29,386 nt of DNA, taken from assembly GCA_030670165.1 (NCBI GenBank), contig DAOVCF010000005.1, forward strand, positions 1 to 29,386, given 5' to 3'. Source of the DNA: Candidatus Stahliibacteriota bacterium (GTDB taxonomy: Bacteria > Hydrothermota > Tepidihabitantia > B3-TA06). How positions within the stretch are numbered: position 1 is the first letter of the stretch; the number at the start of each line of letters is the position of its first letter. Position numbers and translations under genes: made by a program. Under the pieces are notes generated by a model that did no database searches, was not told the origin of the DNA, and saw only the letters and a program-made list of their open reading frames with translations. Below, one piece after another: positions 13,951 to 22,661 of this stretch.

Positions 13951-16065
13951 TCATCGAGAGGAAGGAGCTTTCACGACCTTGTAGTACCAGTTCTTGCCCC
14001 GAATAAAATACACCCCTGTAGGCAATCTGGAGGCATCAAACCTGGTTCCGCGAATCCCAGCCTGAAGTCTACCCGAGGCGTCGTAGAGCCGGACCTGGAC
14101 CGGTCTGCTGAAATACAAAACGGAACTAAAGGGATTTGGCCATACTTCCAATACAGAGACAGGCAACGCCGAGGATTCATCTATCCCTAATCCAAGGAAA
14201 AGCACACGCAGCAACCCGTCATAGCCGTCTGCAACCAGAATGGTATCGCCCAGAGAAACGATGTCTCGCGCCTCCCCGCCGGTGTTCAGGGTACCCACTC
14301 GATGAGGTGACGCGGGATTTCTTATATCATACGCAGAGATACCAAGAGCTCCTTCGGCAAGAAAAAGTTTATTCCCCTCCAGGGCCAGCGAAAAGGTTAC
14401 GTATCCGGTAGGAATCGTTGAAAGCAAGTTCCATCCTTCCATATCATAAATCGCGGCACCCACAGTTGCCTGAGCTATGAACAAAAGCGAATCCCTCAAC
14501 GCCATATCAAGTACGCCGCCTGCAGTAGGTTTAGCTCCCAGAAGAAGCGGGGAGGCAGGCACCCTGACATCAATCAGAGCTATGCCTGATTCCTCGAAGC
14601 CCACATACACCGTATCCCCGCTTTTGAGTAGAGACAGCGCACGCGCACCTAGATTAATACGCGCCGCTTCAGTAGGTGCAGCCGGATCGGAAAGATCGAC
14701 CACGATAAGTCCGGAATCGCCCGAGGCAAGATAGACGAACGGAGGTTCAACAGCCAATGACCAGACATGAACTCCATCAAGTTCAAGGCGAGAGATCAAC
14801 TCAACCCCGCCAACCGGATCAGCCATGTCGTAGATGCCAAGCCCTGCCCAGCTCTCGGCTACGTAAAGTGTGTCACCGCGTATCTCAATATCCCGGGGCC
14901 AATCCCGTGTCGACAAAAGATGCACAGGAACAAGCGAATCGTCCTTTGAGAAAAACGCAAGCCTTCCGCCCAGCATCCCAAGAACAATCCAGCTCTCGTC
15001 CGCGGCCACCACCTCGGAAGAACCCCCGAGGACGACGCTGTCGGTAATTGAAGGATTTAAGGGATCGGTGCAATCGAACAACCACCACGAACCCAAAAAA
15101 CCGGCCACCGCACCGTAATCACCTTCTACCGAGACATCATAAGGCCACACACCCGTAACACCCGTAACACCCGTAACACCCGTAACACCCAGGGTATCAA
15201 AACCCAGCCCGCCAATCACTTCCCCTGAAAGGATGTTGATTATGTACAGGGAGTCATCCCATGAAACAACGTAAGCAAGCGTATCGTCCAGATCAACCTT
15301 CCACGCACCGAATATCGGTATCGAAGCGAAAAGAACAGGATCATAAGGCGATGAAACATCAACAATATGCAGGCCTCCGTCGAACGAACACACCAGCGTT
15401 TGATTACGGGATGTGTCGAGTGCAAGCCCGTAGTGCTGACCTGTAAGACCAAGTTCTCCGATAGCAACCGGATTGATGGGATCGGAAATATCTAAAACCA
15501 AAAGGCCAGTTGATACGTCGGTGGCGTAAAGTATATCCTCTTGAAGGCTCAGGGATCGCAGGTTGAAACCACTAAGTGATCCAATAAACTCCGGATCGAA
15601 TGCGTCCCGGCAGTCGTATATCTCAAGACCTTCTGAACCCATCGCAGCATAGAGGGTATCACCGCGGGTTGCAAGACCGAAGACCCGTCCGCCGGTCGGA
15701 AACAGGTTGATTTGCTGAGGGTCGTCAATGGATGATATGTCGACTACGGCCACGCCCTGGTCGTCTACGGCTACGTAGAGCCGGTCCCCGGAACGCACCA
15801 TGGTATAGGCCAGACCTGGGAAGACTAACTCCGATAACCAGGATACCTTGCCTTCTGCATCAATCTCCCCAATTTGCAGCACCGCTCCGTTTGTGTAGAA
15901 GAGGTAGTCACCATCGCGCAGCACCGAGAACCCCGATCCGTAAGGCCAGCGGTCGAGAACCTCAAAGTTGTAGTCAAAGGAAGCAAAAGAGCGTACCGGG
16001 ATGTCCATTAGAGCCGAATCGTAACTACCCCATCCGGCAAGCAACGCGAAGATCAAAGCAATCAC
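13951..16065 (-). CDS. Secreted LVIVD-type beta-propeller protein with C-terminal sorting-like domain
   Basis: The 704-residue protein opens with a hydrophobic signal-like segment (IALIFALLAGWG). It then consists of many repeats of about 40 residues of the LVIVD kind (GDTLYAAMGSEGLEIYD, LYATDVSTGLLVLDISDP, VDISSPYDP-like ends), enough for one or two propellers. The last 65 residues hold VWPNPFSS, VRLYDASGRL and LPTGVYFIRG, close to type IX (Por) sorting domains, so surface display or secretion is likely. An in-frame 9-bp DNA repeat adds GVTGVTGVTGVTGV at residues 293-306 between two blades. The start is GTG, exactly 6 nt after a TAGGAT -10 element and without a Shine-Dalgarno, so it is probably leaderless. 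No enzymatic motif was seen. Confidence 0.82.
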   Translation of the reverse strand: MIALIFALLAGWGSYDSALMDIPVRSFASFDYNFEVLDRWPYGSGFSVLRDGDYLFYTNGAVLQIGEIDAEGKVSWLSELVFPGLAYTMVRSGDRLYVAVDDQGVAVVDISSIDDPQQINLFPTGGRVFGLATRGDTLYAAMGSEGLEIYDCRDAFDPEFIGSLSGFNLRSLSLQEDILYATDVSTGLLVLDISDPINPVAIGELGLTGQHYGLALDTSRNQTLVCSFDGGLHIVDVSSPYDPVLFASIPIFGAWKVDLDDTLAYVVSWDDSLYIINILSGEVIGGLGFDTLGVTGVTGVTGVTGVWPYDVSVEGDYGAVAGFLGSWWLFDCTDPLNPSITDSVVLGGSSEVVAADESWIVLGMLGGRLAFFSKDDSLVPVHLLSTRDWPRDIEIRGDTLYVAESWAGLGIYDMADPVGGVELISRLELDGVHVWSLAVEPPFVYLASGDSGLIVVDLSDPAAPTEAARINLGARALSLLKSGDTVYVGFEESGIALIDVRVPASPLLLGAKPTAGGVLDMALRDSLLFIAQATVGAAIYDMEGWNLLSTIPTGYVTFSLALEGNKLFLAEGALGISAYDIRNPASPHRVGTLNTGGEARDIVSLGDTILVADGYDGLLRVLFLGLGIDESSALPVSVLEVWPNPFSSVLYFSRPVQVRLYDASGRLQAGIRGTRFDASRLPTGVYFIRGKNWYYKVVKAPSSR
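15149..15190 (+). repeat. 9-bp tandem repeat, 4.7 copies of GTAACACCC, inside a coding region
   Basis: Perfect units start at 15155, 15164, 15173 and 15182, preceded by a partial ACACCC. The unit is a multiple of three, so the minus-strand reading frame is kept and gives repeated GVT. It is the same unit and orientation as the array at 988-1016, 14 kb away. Confidence 0.95.
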
Positions 16066-16071
16066 TTTACT

Positions 16072-16099
16072 ATCCTAGTGGCCTAATTGAGGTTGTCAA
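16072..16099 (-). promoter_or_regulatory. Leaderless-type promoter of the LVIVD propeller gene
   Basis: On the minus strand: TTGACA (16094-16099), 16-bp spacer, TAGGAT (16072-16077), then 6 nt to the GTG start (16063-16065). No ribosome binding site fits in the gap. Confidence 0.7.
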
Positions 16100-16200
16100 C
16101 TATTGTTAGACGAATTGAGAACCCCATCTTGATAGCTTTAGTCTGATTCCGAAGTTTTATAAAAGAGGTGTGCCCAAAATCATTCGCCACGCGAAACTCA

Positions 16201-16228
16201 TTGACTGACGGCGAAATCCGGCTAAAAT
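16201..16228 (+). promoter_or_regulatory. Leaderless-type promoter of the polysaccharide operon
   Basis: TTGACT (16201-16206), 16-bp spacer, TAAAAT (16223-16228), then 6 nt to the ATG at 16235. It is divergent from the 16072-16099 promoter; the 100 bp between them show nothing else recognisable. Confidence 0.7.
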
Positions 16229-16234
16229 AAACTG

Positions 16235-17425
16235 ATGAAGCCAGCAATCGAGGGCGGAAAGCCCGTACGTGAAGAGTTCCTTGTCTTCGGCAAGCCTGAC
16301 ATCCGGGTAGAGGACATAGCCGAGGTCGTAGATACCCTTCGGTCAGGCTGGATAGGCCACGGTCCCAAAACCGAGCGCTTCGAGCAGATGTTTGCCGAAT
16401 ATACCGGAGCCAAAAATGCTATCGCGGTCAACTCATGCACAGCCGCGCTTTACCTCTCGCTTGGGATGCTTGATCTGGGACCTGAAGATGAGGTAATAAC
16501 CTCTCCACTGACCTATCCCTCTACCGCCAACGTTATACTTCACCATGGGGCAAAGGTGGTGTTTGCAGACGTGGAAGAGGGTTCAGGCAACATTGATCCG
16601 GTAAACATCGAAAAAAAGATTACCGTACGTACTAAAGCGGTGATGCCGGTTCATCTGCACGGATTTCCTTGTGATATGGACGAGATATTGGACCTGGCGG
16701 AGTATTCCTCTCTTGCAGTGATCGGCGACGCGGCCCACGCAATCGAGGCGCACTATAAGGATAAGCACGTTGGGGTATTGGGTGACGCGGCCTGTTTCAG
16801 CTTCTACGCCACCAAGAACGTCACCACTGCCGACGGCGGTATGATAACCACCGATCGAGACGACTGGGCTGAGCGGTTCAAGCTTCTAAGAATGCACGGG
16901 ATAACCAGAACCGCTTGGAGTAGGTTCCGCGAGAAGGGCTTCAAGTTTTACGATACCGTAGCACCAGGATACAAGCTGAATTTGACAGACTTGCAGTCCG
17001 CGATGGCTCTGCACCAGATGGAACGCATCGAGGATAGCTGGAAGCGAAGGACCGAAATCTGGCATGCTTACGATGAGGCATTCAGTTCGATGCAGGGTAT
17101 TAAGATACCACCTGAGCCTGAGGACGGCCGTCACGCCCGGCACCTGTATCCGGTGAGGCTGAAGTTGGAGCAACTGAGTATAACAAGGGATGAGTTTCTC
17201 GAAGCGCTCAAGGCGGAAGGCATAGGTGCCGGCATCCATTTCATCTCCCTTCATCTGCACAGCTTCTACAAAAACACCTTCGGATTTAAGCCGGATGATT
17301 TCCCGGTAGCGGCGAGGATATCCGAGCGCACCCTGTCATTGCCCCTCTCCCCTGCCCTCACCGATCAGGACGTGGATGACGTGATAGAGGCTGTGGAAAA
17401 GCTACTTACGTACTATGCCCGTTGA
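16235..17425 (+). CDS. DegT/DnrJ/EryC1/StrS-family sugar aminotransferase
   Basis: The 396-residue PLP enzyme has the family pattern: GHGPKTERFEQMFAEYTGAK, then AVNSCTAALYLSL (PLP phosphate site). VIGDAAHAIEAHYKDKHVG follows, with Asp165 and His168 near the cofactor. The Schiff-base lysine is in FYATKNVTTADGG (Lys194). Such enzymes transfer an amino group, usually from glutamate, to a keto nucleotide sugar, yielding amino sugars for surface glycans. It is the first gene of an operon with a FemAB-like protein, a GT4 glycosyltransferase and a flippase, which supports that role. The ATG is 6 nt after the -10 element. The 3' end overlaps the next gene by 11 nt. Substrate specificity cannot be determined. 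Confidence 0.92.
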   Translation: MKPAIEGGKPVREEFLVFGKPDIRVEDIAEVVDTLRSGWIGHGPKTERFEQMFAEYTGAKNAIAVNSCTAALYLSLGMLDLGPEDEVITSPLTYPSTANVILHHGAKVVFADVEEGSGNIDPVNIEKKITVRTKAVMPVHLHGFPCDMDEILDLAEYSSLAVIGDAAHAIEAHYKDKHVGVLGDAACFSFYATKNVTTADGGMITTDRDDWAERFKLLRMHGITRTAWSRFREKGFKFYDTVAPGYKLNLTDLQSAMALHQMERIEDSWKRRTEIWHAYDEAFSSMQGIKIPPEPEDGRHARHLYPVRLKLEQLSITRDEFLEALKAEGIGAGIHFISLHLHSFYKNTFGFKPDDFPVAARISERTLSLPLSPALTDQDVDDVIEAVEKLLTYYAR

Positions 17426-18329
17426 TCCGAAGCTCTGGAAAGAGGTCTGGGACGCCTGCCCCTGGGCTACGATATTCGCTTCTCCCCTATGGCATGCAGT
17501 AACCGAGGAGATAGAACCCCAGGACGCAAGTTTTGAGTGGAAGGGAATCATTACCCCATTACGTAAGATCAAACTGGCCAAAGGGCTGCTATCGGGATAC
17601 GAATCTTCCGTACCCGGAGTCCCGGCAGGACCCATCGCTCTTGAACTACCCGAGGCCGCCACGATCCAGGCCTACTGGCAAGAACTCGTACGTAGAACAG
17701 TGGGCAAGTTCCTTATCCACCTCCCGCCAGATTCTCCCTTCATCAATACTCCGTTTAGAAAGATAGAAATCTATACTCATATTCTTAATATCTCTGAGAA
17801 GGACAGAAAGATGTCCAAACACCATAGGGATCGAATGAAAAAAGCCCAAAAGGCAGGGGTATATGTAACCCCTGGCCTGCGTGATGAGGACTTTGAGGCC
17901 TACATGGATATGTATAACGCATCGCTGCAACGATGGAAAACGAAACCTGCAAGGATATATCCACAAAGCTTCTTCCAGCGGGTACGGGAGATACTTGTGC
18001 CGGCTGACTCGGCAGGCTTCTTTATGGCGTGGAAAGACATGAAACCCCAGGTAGGATCCCTTGTGCTTTACGGACATAAAAGAGCGGTATCCTGGCATAC
18101 GGTAAGGGCCGATGACTCTGTGCGGGGTGCGAATCAACTCCTGAACTGGATGATCATGGAACAAGCGGCAAAACGAGGGATAACCGAGTTCGACTTCGGA
18201 CCAAGCCCTAAAATGGAGGGGGTAGCGAAATTCAAAGAGAGATTCGGCGCCGAGCTGGAGTCTCAAATAACGATAGTAGGACCTGCCCGTCTATTTTCCT
18301 TCTACTTTTTACGCAGAGCAAGACAATGA
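17415..18329 (+). CDS. FemAB/GNAT-fold acyltransferase-like protein
   Basis: The 304-residue protein resembles the FemAB or BioF2-like group (peptidoglycan-bridge or aminoacyl/acyl transferases with a double GNAT fold). Typical features are SKHHRDRMKKAQKAG at about residues 134-148, the alpha/beta core VGSLVLYGHKRAVSWHTVRAD, NQLLNWMIMEQAAKRGITEFD and the ending FDFGPSPKMEGVAKFKERFGA. In polysaccharide clusters such proteins often acylate or aminoacylate an amino sugar, which would follow naturally from the upstream aminotransferase. That is an inference from context. The start lies within the end of the aminotransferase gene, and the stop overlaps the next ATG (ATGA). Confidence 0.82.
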   Translation: MPVDPKLWKEVWDACPWATIFASPLWHAVTEEIEPQDASFEWKGIITPLRKIKLAKGLLSGYESSVPGVPAGPIALELPEAATIQAYWQELVRRTVGKFLIHLPPDSPFINTPFRKIEIYTHILNISEKDRKMSKHHRDRMKKAQKAGVYVTPGLRDEDFEAYMDMYNASLQRWKTKPARIYPQSFFQRVREILVPADSAGFFMAWKDMKPQVGSLVLYGHKRAVSWHTVRADDSVRGANQLLNWMIMEQAAKRGITEFDFGPSPKMEGVAKFKERFGAELESQITIVGPARLFSFYFLRRARQ

Positions 18330-19453
18330 TATCGGTAGGGCACTTCCACTATTGTTTCTTTGAGCGTTCCGAGACCTTCATCTATCATCAACTTTCATCG
18401 CTAAAAAGGTTCCGACCGGTGGCGATATCTTTGATATCCCGAAACCTGGATGAATTTCCACTTTCCAATGGGGTTCACTACGATGTGGGTCTCGAGCTTT
18501 CCAGACCGGGACTTCAGTTCATCGAGCCGTTCCGGTACGGCTCACTTAAGCTTGCCGCCGAGCTTTTTAAGAGAGAAGGCGTCGCGTTGATTCATGCTCA
18601 CTTTGGAACATGGGGGGTCTACGCAACACCTTTGAAGAGAAGCCTGCGCGTGCCGATGGTAATCACCTTCTATGGACAAGACATGTCCCTGCTCCCTAAA
18701 AGAACAATGTGGCGAAATCGGTTCCAGAAGTTATGGAAGAAGATAGACCTGCTTCTTGTCGAAGGTCCACACATGATGGCGGAACTCATTAAACTCGGCG
18801 CTCCTCGAGAAAAGATAGCTCTTCAGCGGATCGGAATACCGGTATCGAAGATAGGGTTTTGCATACCCAAGATCAAATCCGATCCCAACACCGCACTATG
18901 GGCAGGCCGCATGGTTGAAAAGAAAGGACTGATGGACGCTCTCAAAGCACTTGAGATTCTGAAAGATCAAGGGGTTAAGCTGAAGCTGAGAGTTATTGGA
19001 GACGGTCTTGAAAGAAGGAAAGCGGAAAGATTTGTTAGGGAGAAGAGACTCGATAATGTCAGGTTCCTGGGATTTCTGGACTACCAGAGCTATCTTAGAG
19101 AACTCGAACAGGCGGATTTCCTCATCGCACCAAGCAGAACATCAAGCAAGGGTGAAACCGAAGGTGGAGCACCTACCACCATACTGGAAGCACAGGCAAG
19201 AGGGTTACCTGTGGTAGCCACCCGGCATGCCGACATCCCGTTTGTCTTACCTGAGGGCTACCCCTATCTAGCCCACGAAGCCGATCCTCGAGATCTTGCC
19301 CGCGTGATAAAACTACTGCTCGATGATCGAAAAAGATGGCTTCAAATCGCACGAAAAAACCGCAAGCACGTGGAACGTTTCCACGATCTTAAGGTTACCA
19401 CTCAGTCGCTAGAGAAGCACTACGACCGCCTTTTAACCGAACGAATCCGGTAG
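18326..19453 (+). CDS. Family 4 glycosyltransferase
   Basis: The 375-residue GT-B enzyme has an N-terminal acceptor domain with AHFGTWGVYATPL and FYGQDMSLLPKRTMW. Its C-terminal donor domain has AGRMVEKKGLMDALKAL, LRVIGDGLERRKAE, VRFLGFLDY and the retaining-GT signature ETEGGAPTTILEAQARGLPVVAT, with the paired glutamates seven residues apart. It probably adds a sugar to a lipid-linked oligosaccharide in the cytoplasm. It resembles colanic acid or amylovoran type transferases. It is coupled to the FemAB-like gene by ATGA overlap and is followed one base later by the flippase gene. Confidence 0.9.
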   Translation: MISVGHFHYCFFERSETFIYHQLSSLKRFRPVAISLISRNLDEFPLSNGVHYDVGLELSRPGLQFIEPFRYGSLKLAAELFKREGVALIHAHFGTWGVYATPLKRSLRVPMVITFYGQDMSLLPKRTMWRNRFQKLWKKIDLLLVEGPHMMAELIKLGAPREKIALQRIGIPVSKIGFCIPKIKSDPNTALWAGRMVEKKGLMDALKALEILKDQGVKLKLRVIGDGLERRKAERFVREKRLDNVRFLGFLDYQSYLRELEQADFLIAPSRTSSKGETEGGAPTTILEAQARGLPVVATRHADIPFVLPEGYPYLAHEADPRDLARVIKLLLDDRKRWLQIARKNRKHVERFHDLKVTTQSLEKHYDRLLTERIR

Positions 19454-19454
19454 T

Positions 19455-20753
19455 ATGAAACGCAAAGGCGATTTCCTGGCCAAAGCCACGGGAACGTTCC
19501 TGACAATGGGATTCAGCACGGGTTTAGGTTTCATCGTGAACCTGATCCTGGCTCGTGTTCTAGGACCGGCCGGCAAGGGAGTAATAGCACCTGCCCTGTC
19601 GGCGGCGACCATCGCAATAACCATAGCCTCACTGGGGCTCGATCACTCCACAGCCTACTTCCTGGACAAGAAATCTTTCAGGGCGAAGGATATACTCCTG
19701 ACCTCTTTTCTGTTTGCTATCGTATCAGGCGCTCTGGCGTCCCTGGGTATACTCCTGGCACTTGAGTACGTAATCCCGGAAGCCACCTCGCTAACCCGCC
19801 TGTTTTTTGCCGGCGGCGTCTTCTTCACCGTTATCTACAACATATCCCACAGTGGTCTTCTGGGACGCAACCGACTGGGTCTCATAAATCTTGGACGAGT
19901 GGCTTCGGATATCTTAAGAACCATCCTGGCCACGCTTTTCCTCTATTCCCTTTGGCCGACGGTAGAAGGTTTTGCCTTCGCATACATGATCGCTCAGGCT
20001 CTGAACGCAATCCTTGTAACCATCTTTGCCTTTAGAGAAGTAGGGATTATCGGTGCCAGGATAGACCTTTCGTTCTTCAGGAAAGCACTAGGATTCGGTG
20101 TAGCGGTCTTTTTGGCTTCGCTTACCTTGCAGGCCAACCGGCAGATAGGGGTCCTGATTCTCAAAATGCTTAGATCGGTGGAGGAAACCGGTCTCTACGC
20201 CCAGGCACAAACCTTTGCCAACTTCCTGCTTCTTCTACCACAGGCGCTCTCTTTTGCCATTTACGGAGCGGTGGTGGGAAAGAGGAACAAAGAGGAATTC
20301 ACTGCAAGGATCGTAAGGTTGTCGATTTTTTCTCTGCTTGTGCTCTCCGGGATTGTAGCTTTGATCGCCCCCTGGCTTATCCCCACCCTGTTTACCGATA
20401 AATTCACCCCAAGTGTTCCCTATCTCTGGGGGCTCCTGCCCGGTGTCGTAATCTATACCCTGCCTAGGATTTATGCGTCTTTCGTAATAGCAAGCTGGGG
20501 CAGGCCCTGGCAGGTTTTTGGGGCAAGTATGGTAGGATTTTTCTTAAACGTGGTTGGCAACCTTTTGCTTATCCCCTGCATAGGTGCTTGGGGAACGGTA
20601 ATCTCCTTCGACGCCGCCAGCATCGCGATGGCTCTTTACTATATCGTATTCCTTAAAAGGCAGACTGGAATAAGTATAAGAGGGCTACTGCTGCCCTCTG
20701 GAGAGGATTTTCGCTTTCTGTTAAGACGCCTCAAGTCTTTCTTTAAACCCTAA
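19455..20753 (+). CDS. Polysaccharide flippase (Wzx/MATE-like, MOP superfamily)
   Basis: The 432-residue protein is strongly hydrophobic throughout, with about 12 predicted membrane helices. It starts with the family pattern GTFLTMGFSTGLGFIVNLILA followed by RVLGPAGKGV, found in oligosaccharide flippases. Such proteins move undecaprenyl-linked repeat units across the inner membrane. It closes the operon from 16235. No polymerase or ligase gene is in the window, so the pathway is incomplete here. It ends 20 bp before a convergent glycosyltransferase gene; no terminator is evident in that gap. Confidence 0.9.
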   Translation: MKRKGDFLAKATGTFLTMGFSTGLGFIVNLILARVLGPAGKGVIAPALSAATIAITIASLGLDHSTAYFLDKKSFRAKDILLTSFLFAIVSGALASLGILLALEYVIPEATSLTRLFFAGGVFFTVIYNISHSGLLGRNRLGLINLGRVASDILRTILATLFLYSLWPTVEGFAFAYMIAQALNAILVTIFAFREVGIIGARIDLSFFRKALGFGVAVFLASLTLQANRQIGVLILKMLRSVEETGLYAQAQTFANFLLLLPQALSFAIYGAVVGKRNKEEFTARIVRLSIFSLLVLSGIVALIAPWLIPTLFTDKFTPSVPYLWGLLPGVVIYTLPRIYASFVIASWGRPWQVFGASMVGFFLNVVGNLLLIPCIGAWGTVISFDAASIAMALYYIVFLKRQTGISIRGLLLPSGEDFRFLLRRLKSFFKP

Positions 20754-20773
20754 ACCGGACTCTCGGCTTATAC

Positions 20774-21955
20774 CTAAGAAGAACCAATGAATCGTCGGTA
20801 GATAGCAACTTCCTGGTTTAGCCTTTCGGGCCAGGTTAGAAGAACCCTACGGGAGAATTCTTTTGCCCGTCTGCCCAGGTCTTTTCTGAAGGATTTCTCG
20901 CGCATGAGCCGCTCGATCCCTCGCGCCGCGCCTTCGAGATCATATGGTTTATAGAGCAGCCCGGTCTGGCCGTGACGGATAAACTTGCGGGTGCAGCCGA
21001 CGTTCAGGGTAACGACCGGTTTACCCAAAACTAGCGCCTCAAGAACGGTGTTGTTGATATTGGATACCTCCTGTGTGGAAAGAACCACGCTAGCCCCGGA
21101 AAGCATTTCGTGTACCTTGGCTCGCGAAACGTTTCCCCAAAAATGCACGTTGGATGAGACCCCCAGCTTCCTTGTAAGCTTTTCCAGCATCCGCCGCCGT
21201 GGGCCATCACCAAGGATGATAAACTGAACCTCAGGTAGACTCTTCTTGCATATCGCAGCTATCCGGATAAATCTATCAACTCGCTTCCCGTCAACCAATC
21301 GAGTAGCGGTAATAACGTAAGGGGGCGAGGATTCCTTACACTTCATGGATAGAAGTGAGGGATCGTAACCGTTTATGAGGAAGTCGCAGCGGTCATCCGG
21401 GACTCGAAAGATACGCAGGACCTCATCCCCGCAGGTGCCGTCGTCGGTAAGAACGATGTGATCAGGCGGATTACGAAGGATAAAGAGCAAATCGAAGTAG
21501 CGCTCGCGAAGCAGACCTCCCCTGAGTTGCTCTATGGGAGCGCTTGTACCGTATAGCCTCGAGATCGCGGGAACCCCTAGATAACGAGCGGCACGGCGCA
21601 GGGCAAAAGCGCTCTCCAGTCCGTGCCCAACCACGAGATCGAAACCCTCGCCGGATTTTCGCAGCCAATCGGAGACAACCAGCGACCATGCACTAACCGC
21701 AGGAAAGCGATAGAAAAAACCGACGCCAGTCTTGATAATCGGCTGCAGCCTAGCAAATGGATTGGATATACGAATGAAGCGAACGTGTTCCTGTTTTTCA
21801 AAGGCAGGAAGTCCTGTGGCGACCGGCGCAAGGTGCGTGACCTCAAATCCCGCCTTAACCAGGGCCTGGATTGCGTAGCCCTCTGAAGGCGATCCACCGC
21901 CCTTGCCCATCACCCAGATGGAAGGCCACGGCGAGATGGAAAGCACCCTTCTCAA
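20774..21955 (-). CDS. Family 4 glycosyltransferase
   Basis: The 393-residue protein is a GT-B enzyme of the GT4 kind. The N-terminal half has GGGSPSEGYAIQALVKAGFEV (a glycine-rich loop and helix) and DLVVGHGLESAFALRRAARYLGVP. The C-terminal half has VITATRLVDGKRVDRFIRIAA, IILGDGPRRRMLEKLTRKLG, VHFWGNVSRAKVHEML and the NNTVLEALVLGKPVVTLNVG region. The likely start is TTG at 21955, preceded by GAGGAGA at a usable distance. It is the last gene of the minus-strand unit from the EcfT-like gene, after truA and transaldolase, and follows a hairpin spanning the transaldolase stop. Together with the convergent polysaccharide operon it suggests a glycan region, but donor and acceptor are unknown. Confidence 0.85.
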   Translation of the reverse strand: MRRVLSISPWPSIWVMGKGGGSPSEGYAIQALVKAGFEVTHLAPVATGLPAFEKQEHVRFIRISNPFARLQPIIKTGVGFFYRFPAVSAWSLVVSDWLRKSGEGFDLVVGHGLESAFALRRAARYLGVPAISRLYGTSAPIEQLRGGLLRERYFDLLFILRNPPDHIVLTDDGTCGDEVLRIFRVPDDRCDFLINGYDPSLLSMKCKESSPPYVITATRLVDGKRVDRFIRIAAICKKSLPEVQFIILGDGPRRRMLEKLTRKLGVSSNVHFWGNVSRAKVHEMLSGASVVLSTQEVSNINNTVLEALVLGKPVVTLNVGCTRKFIRHGQTGLLYKPYDLEGAARGIERLMREKSFRKDLGRRAKEFSRRVLLTWPERLNQEVAIYRRFIGSS

Positions 21956-21977
21956 CCTGTTCTCCTCAAGATATTTA

Positions 21978-22007
21978 GAGTGATTTTGCCTTCGGGCAAA
22001 ATTACTC
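21978..22007 (-). promoter_or_regulatory. Hairpin spanning the transaldolase stop codon
   Basis: A 13-bp inverted repeat with one mismatch encloses the tetraloop CGAA (minus strand). The 5' arm contains the TAA stop of the transaldolase gene (22002-22004). There is no U-tract after it, so it is not a standard terminator. It ends 23 bp before the TTG of the next gene and could tune coupling or mRNA processing. Confidence 0.55.
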
Positions 22008-22661
22008 TATCGAGAAACCGGTTTTCTCCCAGTCGTCTAGGAAACGTTTAAGCCCGATGTCGGTTAGTGGGTGCTTTACCATCTGACGGAAGACCTTGGC
22101 AGGCATGGTGCAGATGTCGGCACCTATAAGTGCCGCCTGCATCACGTGCTCGGGATGTCGGGTGCTGGCAAAAATGATCCGGGTATCGATGCCGTAGTTA
22201 TCAAATATCTCTCTTATGCGGGCCACCTGATTGATGCCTTCGTGGCCTATGTCGTCAAGGCGGCCCACAAAGGGTGAAACGTATGCGGCACCGGCATTCG
22301 CCGCAAGTATCGCCTGAAGAGGGGAAAAGGTAAGGGTCATGTTCACGTGGATTCCTTCCTCGAAGAGCACACCTGCCGCCTTAAGCCCTTCAGGGATACA
22401 GGGGATCTTGACCACTATGTGTTCGGATATCTTTGAAAGTGATTGTGCCTGTCTCACCATGCCTTCGGCATCGAGAGCCGTAACCTCTGCAGATACAGGA
22501 CCTTGCACCACGTCGCATATCTCTTTTAAGAGCGCGCGGTAGTCGCCGCGGTCCTTCTCCCTGGAGAGCAGGGTGGGATTGGTTGTAACTCCGTCAAGAA
22601 CGCCCCATGCGGCTATCTCTTTTATCTCGTCTATGTTGCCTGTATCAAGATAAAGCTGCAT
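22002..22661 (-). CDS. tal: Transaldolase, short TalC/MipB type
   Basis: The 219-residue protein matches the compact transaldolase / fructose-6-phosphate aldolase family. It has YLDTGNIDEI, GVTTNPTLLSRE, the Schiff-base lysine in HIVVKIPC (Lys85) and TFSPLQAILAANAGAAYVSPFVGRLDD. Two residues known to separate the subfamilies, Gln59 and Tyr131 in FSA, are Glu59 and Phe131 here. That points to true transaldolase, which moves dihydroxyacetone units in the pentose phosphate pathway. I choose the ATG (22659-22661) over the TTG one codon upstream: AAGGAGG lies 5 nt before it, and the family protein starts at this position. The ATG overlaps the truA stop (TGATG). Confidence 0.93.
   Translation of the reverse strand: MQLYLDTGNIDEIKEIAAWGVLDGVTTNPTLLSREKDRGDYRALLKEICDVVQGPVSAEVTALDAEGMVRQAQSLSKISEHIVVKIPCIPEGLKAAGVLFEEGIHVNMTLTFSPLQAILAANAGAAYVSPFVGRLDDIGHEGINQVARIREIFDNYGIDTRIIFASTRHPEHVMQAALIGADICTMPAKVFRQMVKHPLTDIGLKRFLDDWEKTGFSIE

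Noticed and set aside
13817..13954. N-terminal extension of the 577-residue propeller protein
   Set aside because: It would run through the promoter and the ribosome binding site and would place 46 residues ahead of the signal peptide.
17646..18266. 206-codon minus-strand ORF
   Set aside because: It is antisense to the FemAB-like gene, which fits the operon and has family motifs.
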